Of a stretch of DNA of 64,000 bases, positions 1 to 7,783 are shown in pieces. The stretch comes from Natronohydrobacter sp. (lineage in GTDB: Bacteria; Pseudomonadota; Alphaproteobacteria; Rhodobacterales; Rhodobacteraceae): contig JAUVXF010000003.1 of NCBI GenBank assembly GCA_030603695.1, positions 1 through 64,000 of the forward strand, written 5' to 3'. The notes beneath the pieces are model-generated. The model ran no database searches and had not been told where the DNA came from. It saw only the letters and a program-made list of their open reading frames with translations. The position numbers were made by a program, and so were the translations under genes. Numbering within the stretch: position 1 is the stretch's first letter; each line of letters opens with the position of its first letter.

Positions 1-62
1 AGATCCTCAGGCCGCTCGCAGCCCTTCAGAAGTTCGTCCAGTAGTTCCTTGGAAATTGTCAT
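1..62 (-). CDS. IS256-family transposase, N-terminal fragment
   Basis: The minus-strand frame starts at ATG 62-60 behind GAGGAGCAAGGACG and reads MTISKELLDELLKGCERPED before leaving the window. That N-terminus (SKELLDELL..C..PEDL) is characteristic of IS256/mutator-type DDE transposases. Only about 20 residues are visible; the catalytic DDE region lies outside, so activity cannot be judged. The gene is oriented away from the interrupted cheB. Confidence 0.8.
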   Translation of the reverse strand, partial: MTISKELLDELLKGCERPED

Positions 63-124
63 CGTCCTTGCTCCTCTCAGGAAGCATGGACCAAATCACA
101 GTTACACAGAAGATCGGACACTCT
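1..124 (-). mobile_element. End of an IS256-family insertion sequence (partial)
   Basis: The cheB reading frame stops matching its family near base 124. On the minus strand the sequence then reads GAGTGTCCGATCTTCTGTGT, which looks like an IS256-family terminal inverted repeat: the TTCTGTGTAA core is common in these ends. A short leader, a Shine-Dalgarno GAGGAG and a transposase start follow. Only this end is in the window, so the other inverted repeat and the 8-9 bp target duplication expected for the family cannot be seen. The boundary is good to about 6 bases. Confidence 0.85.
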
Positions 125-447
125 CCGGCGCCCGCCTCCATCGCTTCTACACTGCGGCGTGATCCTTCCTCGGTAAGCGATGAGCAGATCACGATTGGCA
201 AAGGGTGTTGCTGCATGATCCGGCGCAGAAATGTCATGCCATCCATCCCAGGCATTTCAAGATCCAGCAAAATGACATCTGGCAACTCTGATTTCATCAG
301 ATGTGCTGCCGAGAAAGCATCTTGCGCCATCGCAGTGACGCGAAGGGATGCGTCACTTTCGATTATGCGGCGCAACATCACGCGCGACGAGGTGGAATCA
401 TCCACCACCATGACCTTGATTTGATCTGAATTTTGGGATGTGGTCAT
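122..447 (-). pseudogene. cheB: cheB, chemotaxis methylesterase, disrupted by IS256 insertion
   Basis: What remains is about 108 residues of a receiver domain: the DD pair at D16-D17, phospho-acceptor D62 in LLDLEMPGMDG, and the conserved SS after the fourth strand (VICSSLTEEG). The family then continues into the last receiver helix and a C-terminal methylesterase domain. Here the frame runs into the IS end and terminates near base 7 as about 37 unrelated residues. The start at 447 overlaps the cheR stop (ATGA). CheB removes methyl groups from receptors, so this copy should be non-functional unless another cheB exists. An upstream in-frame ATG at 495 lies inside cheR and is not used. Confidence 0.88.
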
Positions 448-1292
448 GACGTCTTCCTCAAGATCGTGGATTTGATCTGTTCCAATCCGGCGCATTGCAC
501 CGACATACCTTCTGAATGCCCGACAAAAAGGTAACCACCGGGCCGCAGATGGCGTTGCAAATTCTGGACCACTTTCTGGCGCGCCTCGGTTTCGAAATAA
601 ATCAGCACATTGCGCAAGAAAATGACGTCCACCCCATCATCGACAGGATAATTTGCATCCATCAGGTTCATTTGTTTGAAGTGAACCTTCGCGCGGAGTT
701 CGGGAACCATGCGCACCAGATTGCCATGCTCAGCCGAGTTGGACGCCATGGTATAACGGTGACGCAGAGCTGGTTCGATCTGCTGGATTTGATCTGCGTG
801 ATAAATCCCTCTGCGAGCTTTTGCCACCATACGCCCGGAAATATCCGTTCCCAACACGGCCCAATCAAACCGCATGCCGCGACGTTGAGCTTCGGCCAGA
901 ACAATGGCCAGGGTAAAAGCTTCGGCACCTTCAGAGCTTGCAGCACTCCAGAGTTTCAAGCGCGGCACTGCTTCGCGACGGTTTGAAAGCAGTTGCGCCA
1001 GCAACACATCCGACAAGTAATCGAAATGCTGTTTCTCCCGGAAAAAGCTGGTGGTGTTGGTGGTGATCATATCCACCGCCATTTCCATTTCCTGTGGCCC
1101 AAGCCGATCGGAAAGCAACGCAGCCAAGTAATCTTCAGTCTTGGTAAATTTGTTTTCAATCACCCGGCTTCGCAATCTTTGCTCAATCATCGAGGTTTTT
1201 GAGGCGCTTAGACTAATCCCCGTTAGCTTTAAAATTTGAGCGCGAAATCTTGCGAGAACATCTTGAACATAGGCAGTTTGCGTGGCGGGCAT
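444..1292 (-). CDS. cheR: Chemotaxis protein methyltransferase CheR
   Basis: CheR methylates glutamates of chemoreceptors with S-adenosylmethionine. The 282 residues show the N-terminal helical CheR domain ending in TTNTTSFFRE (about 78-86). The Rossmann-like SAM domain follows: LWSAASSEGAEAFTLA at 114-129 as motif I, LGTDIS at 148-153, FLRNVLIYF, and PGGYLFVGHSEGM near the C-terminus. Length is normal for the family. It is the penultimate gene of the operon, one base after cheW, and its stop overlaps the cheB start. With cheB broken, methylation here would lack its matching demethylase. Confidence 0.95.
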   Translation of the reverse strand: MPATQTAYVQDVLARFRAQILKLTGISLSASKTSMIEQRLRSRVIENKFTKTEDYLAALLSDRLGPQEMEMAVDMITTNTTSFFREKQHFDYLSDVLLAQLLSNRREAVPRLKLWSAASSEGAEAFTLAIVLAEAQRRGMRFDWAVLGTDISGRMVAKARRGIYHADQIQQIEPALRHRYTMASNSAEHGNLVRMVPELRAKVHFKQMNLMDANYPVDDGVDVIFLRNVLIYFETEARQKVVQNLQRHLRPGGYLFVGHSEGMSVQCAGLEQIKSTILRKTS

Positions 1293-1293
1293 G

Positions 1294-1788
1294 TCAGGCC
1301 ACTCCCTCCGTTTCTACGCGGGTCGCATTATGCGCAGCAATATTGAGCCTGCGCGCGAACAGCCCTTCAAGATCGATCACGCTGATCAATGCGCCGTTTC
1401 GCCGGCCAATGCCAAGAACTGACAACCCGTCCCAGGCCAGCTTTTGCCCCTCCGACAGGGGCTGAAGCTCGCCTGAGTCCAATTGTGTAACATCAATCAC
1501 GCGGTCGGTACGCAAGCCGATCACGGAATTTGATACCCCGTTCAGCAATTGCACAAGGATAAACCGGGTCTGAGGCGTGTCTGCTTTGGGATCCAGCCCC
1601 ATCAGGATGCGCAAATCTACAATCGGAACATTCTCTCCGCGCAGATCAATCACACCCAACATGTAGCTAGGTGCATTTGGCATCAACGACACCTTGCAGA
1701 CATCCAGTATTTCCTGAACCCTTTCAACAGGAATGCCGTATAGGACTTCGTCTAGTTCTAACGTCACGAAATCAGATCCACGGTTCAT
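1294..1788 (-). CDS. cheW: Chemotaxis coupling protein CheW
   Basis: This 164-residue CheW-fold protein links receptors to the CheA kinase. It begins SDFVTLELDEVLYGIPVERV and carries the family signature VIDLRGENVPIVDLR around residues 57-71. The start at 1788 follows GGAGGACAGGAC; a longer frame reaching 1944 would overlap the receptor gene and adds residues unlike CheW. It is the second cheW of the operon, between the receptor gene and cheR, so the array may contain two CheW types. Confidence 0.93.
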   Translation of the reverse strand: MNRGSDFVTLELDEVLYGIPVERVQEILDVCKVSLMPNAPSYMLGVIDLRGENVPIVDLRILMGLDPKADTPQTRFILVQLLNGVSNSVIGLRTDRVIDVTQLDSGELQPLSEGQKLAWDGLSVLGIGRRNGALISVIDLEGLFARRLNIAAHNATRVETEGVA

Positions 1789-1801
1789 GTCCTGTCCTCC
1801 T

Positions 1802-3475
1802 TCAGGCGACTTCGCGGCGTTTGAAGCGCTTGTCGGTATCGTCTTCAACCAAGTCCATATCAAAATTGAACCCGCCACTTTCAGGCACAGGTTTTGCGCG
1901 CGATGCCGAGCTAGTGCCTGATTTGGCTGCTGATACCTTTGCATGCGCTATCTCTGGCAAATTTGTGGTCGAGCCGGAGTCGATTTTGAAGAAGTTGATT
2001 GTTTCTGACAAATTTGCTGCGAGGGTGGAGAGCTCTGCCGCAGTGGATGAGAGCTCCTCTGATGCAGAGGTGTTTGCCTGCGTGACACGATCCAATTGCT
2101 GCACAGACATGGAAATCTGGGTCGATCCTGTCGCCAGTTCCCGGGATGCGAGGGTAATGTCGGTAACCAGTTCTGAGGTGCGCTCGATATTTGGAACCAG
2201 ATCCTGTAGCATCGTGCCTGCGCTGGTCGCAGTGCGCAAAGTTGAAGCCGATAGCGACGAAATTTCGGCCGAAGCTGTCTGGCTGCGTTCTGCGAGTTTG
2301 CGCACTTCGGCAGCCACAACTGCGAAACCGCGCCCATGTTCGCCTGCGCGTGCAGCCTCTACAGCTGCGTTTAGCGCCAGCAGATCGGTTTGACGCGCGA
2401 TTTCCTGCACGATCATAATCCGATCGGCAATGGTTTGCATTGCGGTAACGGCATCGGCAACTGCGCGACCGCTTGTCAGCGCATCCTGAGCAGATTTTGC
2501 AGCAATGCCTTCTGTGGTTTTCGCATTCTCGGCGCTTTGGGTGATATTGGCGGTCATTTCCTCTACCGAAGCTGATGCCTCTTCGGTTGCCGAGGCAAGA
2601 TCTGTTGCGCCGCGTGCAAGCTCTTCCGATGTTGCCGCCATTTCAGAGGCGCCAGACGCCAAGTTTTGGGCGGATTCCGTAACTGTGGTCACGATTTCCC
2701 GCAGGCGGGCGACCATTTCATTGATAGCGATCTGGAGCTGGCCAATTTCGTCACCGCCCCGTAATTCGAGCGTTTTTGTCAAATCCCCCTGAGACATGGC
2801 GCGAGCCAGTTCCGCAGTCTTCGCCACGCGGCGCGAGATTGACAATGTGACAGTCCCCGCAGCCAAAGAACCCACGATGACAGAGGCAGCGAACATGACC
2901 CACAGCTTTGTCTTAGACGCTTGATAGGATTCTAGGACACTTGCTTCTCTGCTTGCGATCGATACCGAAATATGGCCCCTGATCCGATCGATTACGGCGA
3001 CCATTTCGCGCGTGGAATCCCGCATCTGATTGTGGAACATCGTATATGCAGCGGATTTCAGGTTGCTTTCGTAAATGTTCAGCATTGTGGTGATCTGTTG
3101 CTGCGCCTCTAATTTCATCGAGAGCAAAATATCCAGTTCATTGGCGACGGCCGGATCAGAGGTGAGCTCGCGCATTTTCTCGATATCGGTGTTGATTTTC
3201 GAGATGTATGAAGCGAGGTCTGCTTTCAGGCTGGCGTTGAGCCCGGCAGGCGGGTTTTCCATCTCGATCAGCAAACCTGCCATGGCAGCGCGTGTGCCCA
3301 GAATGTCAATTGTCAACCTGTCGGCAACTTCAAGCTTGTGAATTTCGAAGTTCAACTCTGCGAATTGATTGTTTGCATTGCGCAATTCGTTCAAAGAGGT
3401 GATTACCGATGCCCCGAATAGCAGGAATACAAAGGCAAATGTCATTATAAGTTTGAGTTTGATGCTGAGTTTCAT
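1802..3475 (-). CDS. Methyl-accepting chemotaxis protein
   Basis: A 557-residue transmembrane chemoreceptor. The first membrane segment is about residues 9-29. A helical periplasmic domain of roughly 160 residues (four-helix-bundle type) follows, then a second segment near 190-213 ([20 protein letters not shown]). Next come a HAMP domain ([20 protein letters not shown]) and the signalling domain. The highly conserved hairpin tip reads [20 protein letters not shown]. The last ~50 residues are a charged tail ending KRFKRREVA, not the CheR/CheB-tethering pentapeptide. The ligand is not predictable. It sits between the two cheW genes. Confidence 0.94.
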   Translation of the reverse strand: MKLSIKLKLIMTFAFVFLLFGASVITSLNELRNANNQFAELNFEIHKLEVADRLTIDILGTRAAMAGLLIEMENPPAGLNASLKADLASYISKINTDIEKMRELTSDPAVANELDILLSMKLEAQQQITTMLNIYESNLKSAAYTMFHNQMRDSTREMVAVIDRIRGHISVSIASREASVLESYQASKTKLWVMFAASVIVGSLAAGTVTLSISRRVAKTAELARAMSQGDLTKTLELRGGDEIGQLQIAINEMVARLREIVTTVTESAQNLASGASEMAATSEELARGATDLASATEEASASVEEMTANITQSAENAKTTEGIAAKSAQDALTSGRAVADAVTAMQTIADRIMIVQEIARQTDLLALNAAVEAARAGEHGRGFAVVAAEVRKLAERSQTASAEISSLSASTLRTATSAGTMLQDLVPNIERTSELVTDITLASRELATGSTQISMSVQQLDRVTQANTSASEELSSTAAELSTLAANLSETINFFKIDSGSTTNLPEIAHAKVSAAKSGTSSASRAKPVPESGGFNFDMDLVEDDTDKRFKRREVA

Positions 3476-3490
3476 GAAACATCCTATAGG

Positions 3491-3973
3491 TCAGGCAGCG
3501 TTGCTACGATTTGCGAGTGTGGTAAAAATTGCGGCGAGATCGGGGAGCAGATAAAACTCTGTTTCACCGCGCCAGATCCCGCTGATGAATTCCGCCGGAA
3601 ATTGGCTTGCAGCAGGTAAAGGTTCGATTGCGGCAGAGGAAATGGTCGTCACCTCATGCACGGCATCGGCGATAATGGCTGTTGTTATCAGATCCTCTCC
3701 GACCAATACTTCCAGGACAACCAGACGACGCGTTTCGCTTTCACCCGAGGGCGATTTGCGGATGCCCAAAAGCATTCGCAAATCCGCCAATGGGACGACT
3801 GAGCCGCGCACATTCAGCACCCAGGGGACAATGGTACCGGCACCGGGAACGCGGGTACAGGGCATTGGGTCAAGGATTTCACGCAGATTACCCGCAGCGA
3901 TTGCAAATTTCTGAGTGCCCAGAGAGAAAGTTAAGACATGCATTAGCCTGGCCTGGCTTTTCTGACTGCTCAT
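3491..3973 (-). CDS. cheW: Chemotaxis coupling protein CheW (second copy)
   Basis: A 160-residue CheW-like protein. The signature is VLNVRGSVVPLADLRMLLGI in the middle, with a preceding FAIAAGNLREIL beta segment. Its start overlaps the cheA stop (ATGA at 3973-3970), so it is translationally coupled to the kinase. It is clearly diverged from the other cheW at 1294-1788, which suggests distinct interfaces rather than a recent duplication. Confidence 0.92.
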   Translation of the reverse strand: MSSQKSQARLMHVLTFSLGTQKFAIAAGNLREILDPMPCTRVPGAGTIVPWVLNVRGSVVPLADLRMLLGIRKSPSGESETRRLVVLEVLVGEDLITTAIIADAVHEVTTISSAAIEPLPAASQFPAEFISGIWRGETEFYLLPDLAAIFTTLANRSNAA

Positions 3974-5967
3974 GCGGCCAACTCCCGTGTCAATTTGGAG
4001 TGAGGGTTTGCGGCGCTGACCAGATGTGACACATCTATAATCAGTGCCACGCTGCCATCGCTCAGGATAGTTGCACCAGATATTAATCTTGCACGACTAT
4101 GCAGCTTTGACATTTGCTTGATAACTGTTTGGCTGGTGCCGATAATACGGTCTACGACTAGGCCGACACAGCCATCACCGGACTCGACGATCACAACATT
4201 CTGGCTGTCGGGATCTGGTGCCGTGCAGTCCAGCAGGTTTCGCAATCGCAGGAACGGCACGAATTTCCCTCGGATATCCAGAAAGTCGTCAGTTTCGCTG
4301 GCGATGGCTTTTTCCTTCGGCAGTTCAATGATTTCTTTCACCGAAGACAGCGGCAGAGTGTAAGTTTCCTCGCCGACTTTGATCATCAACCCATCAATGA
4401 TCGCCAATGTCAGAGGCAAACGCATCGTGACTGTTGTGCCTGTGCCAAGACGGGAATCGACATCAATCGTGCCGCGCAATGTTTCAATCGTGCGGCGCAC
4501 AACATCCATGCCGACACCGCGCCCTGAAAGCTCTGTCACCACATCTGCGGTGGAAAAGCCGGGCTCGAATATCAATGAGAATATCTGGCTGTCGGTAAGT
4601 TGCGCATCAGGCGCGATCAGGCCCCGTTCGACAGCCTTTGCGCGAATACGCTCCGGGCTCATTCCGCGCCCATCATCGCGCACCCGGATCAGGACTTCGC
4701 CGCCGGCATGGATGGCAGAAAGTTCAATCCGGCCAGTGGCGGGTTTGCTGGTTTTCCCACGCTCTTGCGCAGTTTCCATCCCGTGATCAATAGAATTGCG
4801 CAGGATATGCACCAAAGGATCCGCCAATTTCTCGATCATGGTTTTGTCGAGTTCGGTTTCTTCTCCGACAACAACAAAATCTACAGGTTTACCCAAACTC
4901 TCTGACAGGCTGAGGATAAGACGGCGGAAGCGCCCTATGATGCTGCGTAGGGGAACCATGCGCATGACGATAGTTGCGTCGCGCAATTGTGTGGCAAGTT
5001 GGGCGATAAGTTCGGCTGTTGAAACAAGCGCGGGGTCGCCGCTTGAACGCGCCATGTCTGCAAGCCGCGCTTCGACAGTGACAAGTTCTCCCACTGTATC
5101 CATCAACGTATCCAGCCGCGCTGCTGGCACGCGCACTGTGGCCATCCCATCGCCCGAATTGGCCGCATCCTTTTTGGGCGTCGAATTGCGGGTGCCGCTT
5201 TCACTTTTGGTGTCCGTGTCGGGCAAGGGAATTGCGCTGGGCCGGGCTTCGCTGGCTGTGTCTGGCGGCCCGGCTATCTCCGATTGGGTTGGCGCCGTTG
5301 GGGCAGTTGCGCTGTGCAGGCGCCAATCTGCATCGACGAACACGAACACATCGTCCAGATCCTGCTCTGCCACACCTGCGGGCATGACCATTTTCCATGA
5401 CATATAGCACATGTCCGGATCCATATCGGCAAGCGGTGGCAGGGCGCTGATATCCGCTTCAATCTCTGTCGCGCCCAGTGTCTTCAGTTCTTCCAATACC
5501 AGATCTGGTCTGGCCCCCAGGGCAAGAGCTTTTCCTTTTAGATGGAAGGAAAGAAGGGCGCCTTCGGGCTTGGCCGAGGGGGCCGGTTGCGCGCCCGGCG
5601 CGCCACTGGTTTCGGCACGCAGCGCCCGCAAAATCTGGCCCCGCTGGTCTTGCGGGTCTGGTTCGTCTTCCAGCAGTGACGGAATCAGATCGCGGGCGGC
5701 CAGACACAGGCGGATCAATTCTGGGGTAATGCTTTGAGTGCCGTTGCGCACTTTGTCAAAAGCGGTTTCAAAATCGTGGATAAACCCTGCAAGGGTGGTA
5801 TATCCAAACATCGCGCCGCTGCCCTTGATCGTGTGCAGATCACGAAACACCTGATTTATCAGGCCCATATCCTGCGGCTGCGATTTCAGATCCAGTAGCG
5901 CGCGTTCCAGACTTTCAACCAGTTCGGAAAGCTCTTCCTGAAAGATTGCGGCAAGATCTTCATTCAT
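3970..5967 (-). CDS. cheA: Chemotaxis histidine kinase CheA
   Basis: CheA (665 residues) autophosphorylates and passes phosphate to CheY and CheB. An N-terminal Hpt domain carries H45 in FRDLHTIKGSGAMFGY. A variable middle follows (about 135-270, low-complexity linker near 225-265), then dimerisation helices around 275-340. The ATPase domain has the N box HILRNSIDHGMET, G1 DDGRGMS and G2 GRGVGMDVV. A CheW-like domain ends the protein. The start MNEDLAAIFQEE at 5967 overlaps the cheY stop (ATGA); a longer frame to 6030 would lie inside cheY. Confidence 0.96.
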   Translation of the reverse strand: MNEDLAAIFQEELSELVESLERALLDLKSQPQDMGLINQVFRDLHTIKGSGAMFGYTTLAGFIHDFETAFDKVRNGTQSITPELIRLCLAARDLIPSLLEDEPDPQDQRGQILRALRAETSGAPGAQPAPSAKPEGALLSFHLKGKALALGARPDLVLEELKTLGATEIEADISALPPLADMDPDMCYMSWKMVMPAGVAEQDLDDVFVFVDADWRLHSATAPTAPTQSEIAGPPDTASEARPSAIPLPDTDTKSESGTRNSTPKKDAANSGDGMATVRVPAARLDTLMDTVGELVTVEARLADMARSSGDPALVSTAELIAQLATQLRDATIVMRMVPLRSIIGRFRRLILSLSESLGKPVDFVVVGEETELDKTMIEKLADPLVHILRNSIDHGMETAQERGKTSKPATGRIELSAIHAGGEVLIRVRDDGRGMSPERIRAKAVERGLIAPDAQLTDSQIFSLIFEPGFSTADVVTELSGRGVGMDVVRRTIETLRGTIDVDSRLGTGTTVTMRLPLTLAIIDGLMIKVGEETYTLPLSSVKEIIELPKEKAIASETDDFLDIRGKFVPFLRLRNLLDCTAPDPDSQNVVIVESGDGCVGLVVDRIIGTSQTVIKQMSKLHSRARLISGATILSDGSVALIIDVSHLVSAANPHSKLTRELAA

Positions 5968-6332
5968 GCGCCTACCACCTTGCGTATCACGGCAAGAAGT
6001 TTGTCCTGCGTGAAGGGTTTGACCATCCAACCCAGCGCCCCGGCATCGCGGGCCTGTTGTTTCAGGTTGTCTTCGGATTCGGTGGAGAGCACCACAATTG
6101 GCACGCCCTGGCCATTTGGATGCTCTCGCAATGCCTTGATCATGCCAATCCCATTCAGGCGTGGCATGTTCTGATCTACGATAATTGCGTCAACATGGTT
6201 TGTGGTTGCCTTTTCCAAACCGTCCTGTCCGTCAAATCCTTCAATAACTGTGTATCCCGCTTCTTGTAATGTCATGCGCACGACATTCCGAATGGAAGGG
6301 CTGTCATCGACTGTGAGAATGGTTTTGCTCAT
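5964..6332 (-). CDS. cheY: Chemotaxis response regulator CheY
   Basis: A 122-residue single-domain receiver. The acidic pair D9-D10, phosphorylation site D53 (IIVDQNMP), the T84 switch residue in VLSTES and K105 (MVKPF) are all present. Phospho-CheY would act on the flagellar motor or as a phosphate sink. It overlaps both the preceding STAS gene and the following cheA by ATGA junctions, so the first three genes are co-translated. No flagellar gene is in the window. Confidence 0.95.
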   Translation of the reverse strand: MSKTILTVDDSPSIRNVVRMTLQEAGYTVIEGFDGQDGLEKATTNHVDAIIVDQNMPRLNGIGMIKALREHPNGQGVPIVVLSTESEDNLKQQARDAGALGWMVKPFTQDKLLAVIRKVVGA

Positions 6333-6640
6333 TTTGAAATTAGCGCCTGTCTGTCTGAAATGATCGTGAAATAGCTGTCAGCGTCTGCGAGACTCACCTT
6401 AGCAAGCATAGTGTTAAAAACATGTTTCGCGCTGGCCTCTAATTCGCAGGGCAGATTGCGGCTGCGGGCCTCTTTGGCCGCAGCCAGAAAAACCTGAAGC
6501 GGGCCGCTTTCCAGCGCTGTCAGACCGTCATTCAAAAGCAAAATGCCACCCTGATCGATTTGATCCAGTGTTTTGCGTTGAAGGTCGCTGACATCTGACT
6601 GTCTTAGCGACCCTGTCATATAGAGGGGGGATGGGATCAT
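6329..6640 (-). CDS. STAS-domain protein, first gene of the chemotaxis operon
   Basis: A 103-residue protein with a STAS-like pattern: GSLRQSDVSDLQRKTLDQI, then ILLNDGLTALESGPLQVFLAAAKEA. This resembles anti-anti-sigma/lipid phosphatase-binding folds, but the usual phosphorylatable serine before the central helix is not in its standard DxSG context. The start at 6640 has a good GGAG (CCGAAGGAGCAATC). Longer upstream frames have no family resemblance. As operon leader fused by ATGA to cheY it probably works with the CheA pathway; the exact role is unknown. Confidence 0.72.
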   Translation of the reverse strand: MIPSPLYMTGSLRQSDVSDLQRKTLDQIDQGGILLLNDGLTALESGPLQVFLAAAKEARSRNLPCELEASAKHVFNTMLAKVSLADADSYFTIISDRQALISK

Positions 6641-6913
6641 GATTGCTCCTTCGGGTGAGATTGAGGGAAATCTCCATGCGCGCGATATTATGTTTAACGT
6701 CCATCGCGACCGAGGTTTTAGCCATGCGCAGGACATGCTGCGCTGCGCGCGCGTCCCGACCCGGCGCAAAACGCGGGCCGAGAATGCTTTTGCACCATGA
6801 CAAGCGGCCAATTCACGCGGCATCAGCGGGCGCGCGGCAATATGTTTAAAATTGGAAGGATACTTGCGAGCCAAGCGCCGCTAATTTGGCTTGAGACACC
6901 CGCGGCGCGGCAT

Positions 6914-7780
6914 TCACAGCGGGATCATGTCCACTGCGTGTGTTGTTTTCTGTGCGCCTGCGGTGCGCACTGCACCGCGCACGGGTGCGGCATCGGCGTA
7001 ATCGCGGCCGATCGCGACCGTGATGTAATCTTCGCCTGCCCATTGCGCATTGGTGGGGTCATAGTCCAGCCAGCCTTGAGTGGCCCCGCACCACGCCATC
7101 ACCCAGCCATGCATGGCATCCACACCTTCCAGACGCTTTTGGCCCGGTGGCGGGGTGGTGCGTATAAATCCAGACACATAACCCGCCGGTATTCCAACTG
7201 CGCGCAATCCGCAAATCATGATCTGCGCGTAATCCTGACACACCCCGCGCCGCGCCGCGAAGGCCTCGGCGGGCGGGGTGGTTACTTCGGTTGCTGTTGG
7301 ATCAAAACGCATCAGGGCATGCAGCGCGCGGCCAAGGCGTTCGACAGCCTCGCGCGTGGAATAGGCGCCTTGGCAGGCATCTTGTGCGAAACGGGCTATA
7401 GCTTCGGTTTGGACAATCCGCGCAGACGGGCCGCGGAAATGCAGCGGCGCGCTTGGTGTCAGGCCCGCCGCCACGATCTCTGGTGCCAGCGCATGCAGCG
7501 GGGCAGAGATATCCATCTCGCCCCCGCCGCGCCGCTCTGCCTGCACCGAAAGTGTGTAGGATATGGCAGCAATAGGTCTATGCCAGGCAACAAGTGTCGT
7601 GACATTCCCGAAATAATCCAGCCACTCGCGGCGTTCATCCGGGGCGGGTGCTATTGTCAAAAGCCTGCGCATGACCCGCTGGTTTGGCCTGTCAGATGGC
7701 AAAAGCCGCAACAGGTTGCGCGCATGATCCGAGGCAGAGGGATAGCTGTGTTCCAATGTCAGGTGGATATCATAACGCAT
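6914..7780 (-). CDS. Transglutaminase-like cysteine protease-fold protein
   Basis: A 288-residue member of the bacterial transglutaminase-like family. An N-terminal beta domain (LEHSYPSASDHARNLLRLLP) precedes a core with the presumed triad C181 (RRGVCQDYAQIM), H224 (DAMHGWVMAW) and D241 (WLDYDPTNA). No signal peptide, so cytoplasmic. It is the last gene of a three-gene unit, 3 bases after the ATP-grasp/alpha-E gene. Related clusters have been predicted to make or process isopeptide/amide bonds, but no substrate is established. A related, larger transglutaminase lies two genes upstream. Confidence 0.85.
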   Translation of the reverse strand: MRYDIHLTLEHSYPSASDHARNLLRLLPSDRPNQRVMRRLLTIAPAPDERREWLDYFGNVTTLVAWHRPIAAISYTLSVQAERRGGGEMDISAPLHALAPEIVAAGLTPSAPLHFRGPSARIVQTEAIARFAQDACQGAYSTREAVERLGRALHALMRFDPTATEVTTPPAEAFAARRGVCQDYAQIMICGLRAVGIPAGYVSGFIRTTPPPGQKRLEGVDAMHGWVMAWCGATQGWLDYDPTNAQWAGEDYITVAIGRDYADAAPVRGAVRTAGAQKTTHAVDMIPL

Positions 7781-7783
7781 GGA

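Noticed and set aside
7-120. C-terminal 37 residues of the cheB-derived open frame as a novel CheB tail
   Set aside because: These codons lie in the IS256 terminal repeat and leader and do not resemble any receiver or methylesterase sequence.
6641-6913. Short frames upstream of the chemotaxis operon
   Set aside because: The Arg/Cys-rich readings look like chance. The region more likely holds the operon promoter, which I could not pinpoint.
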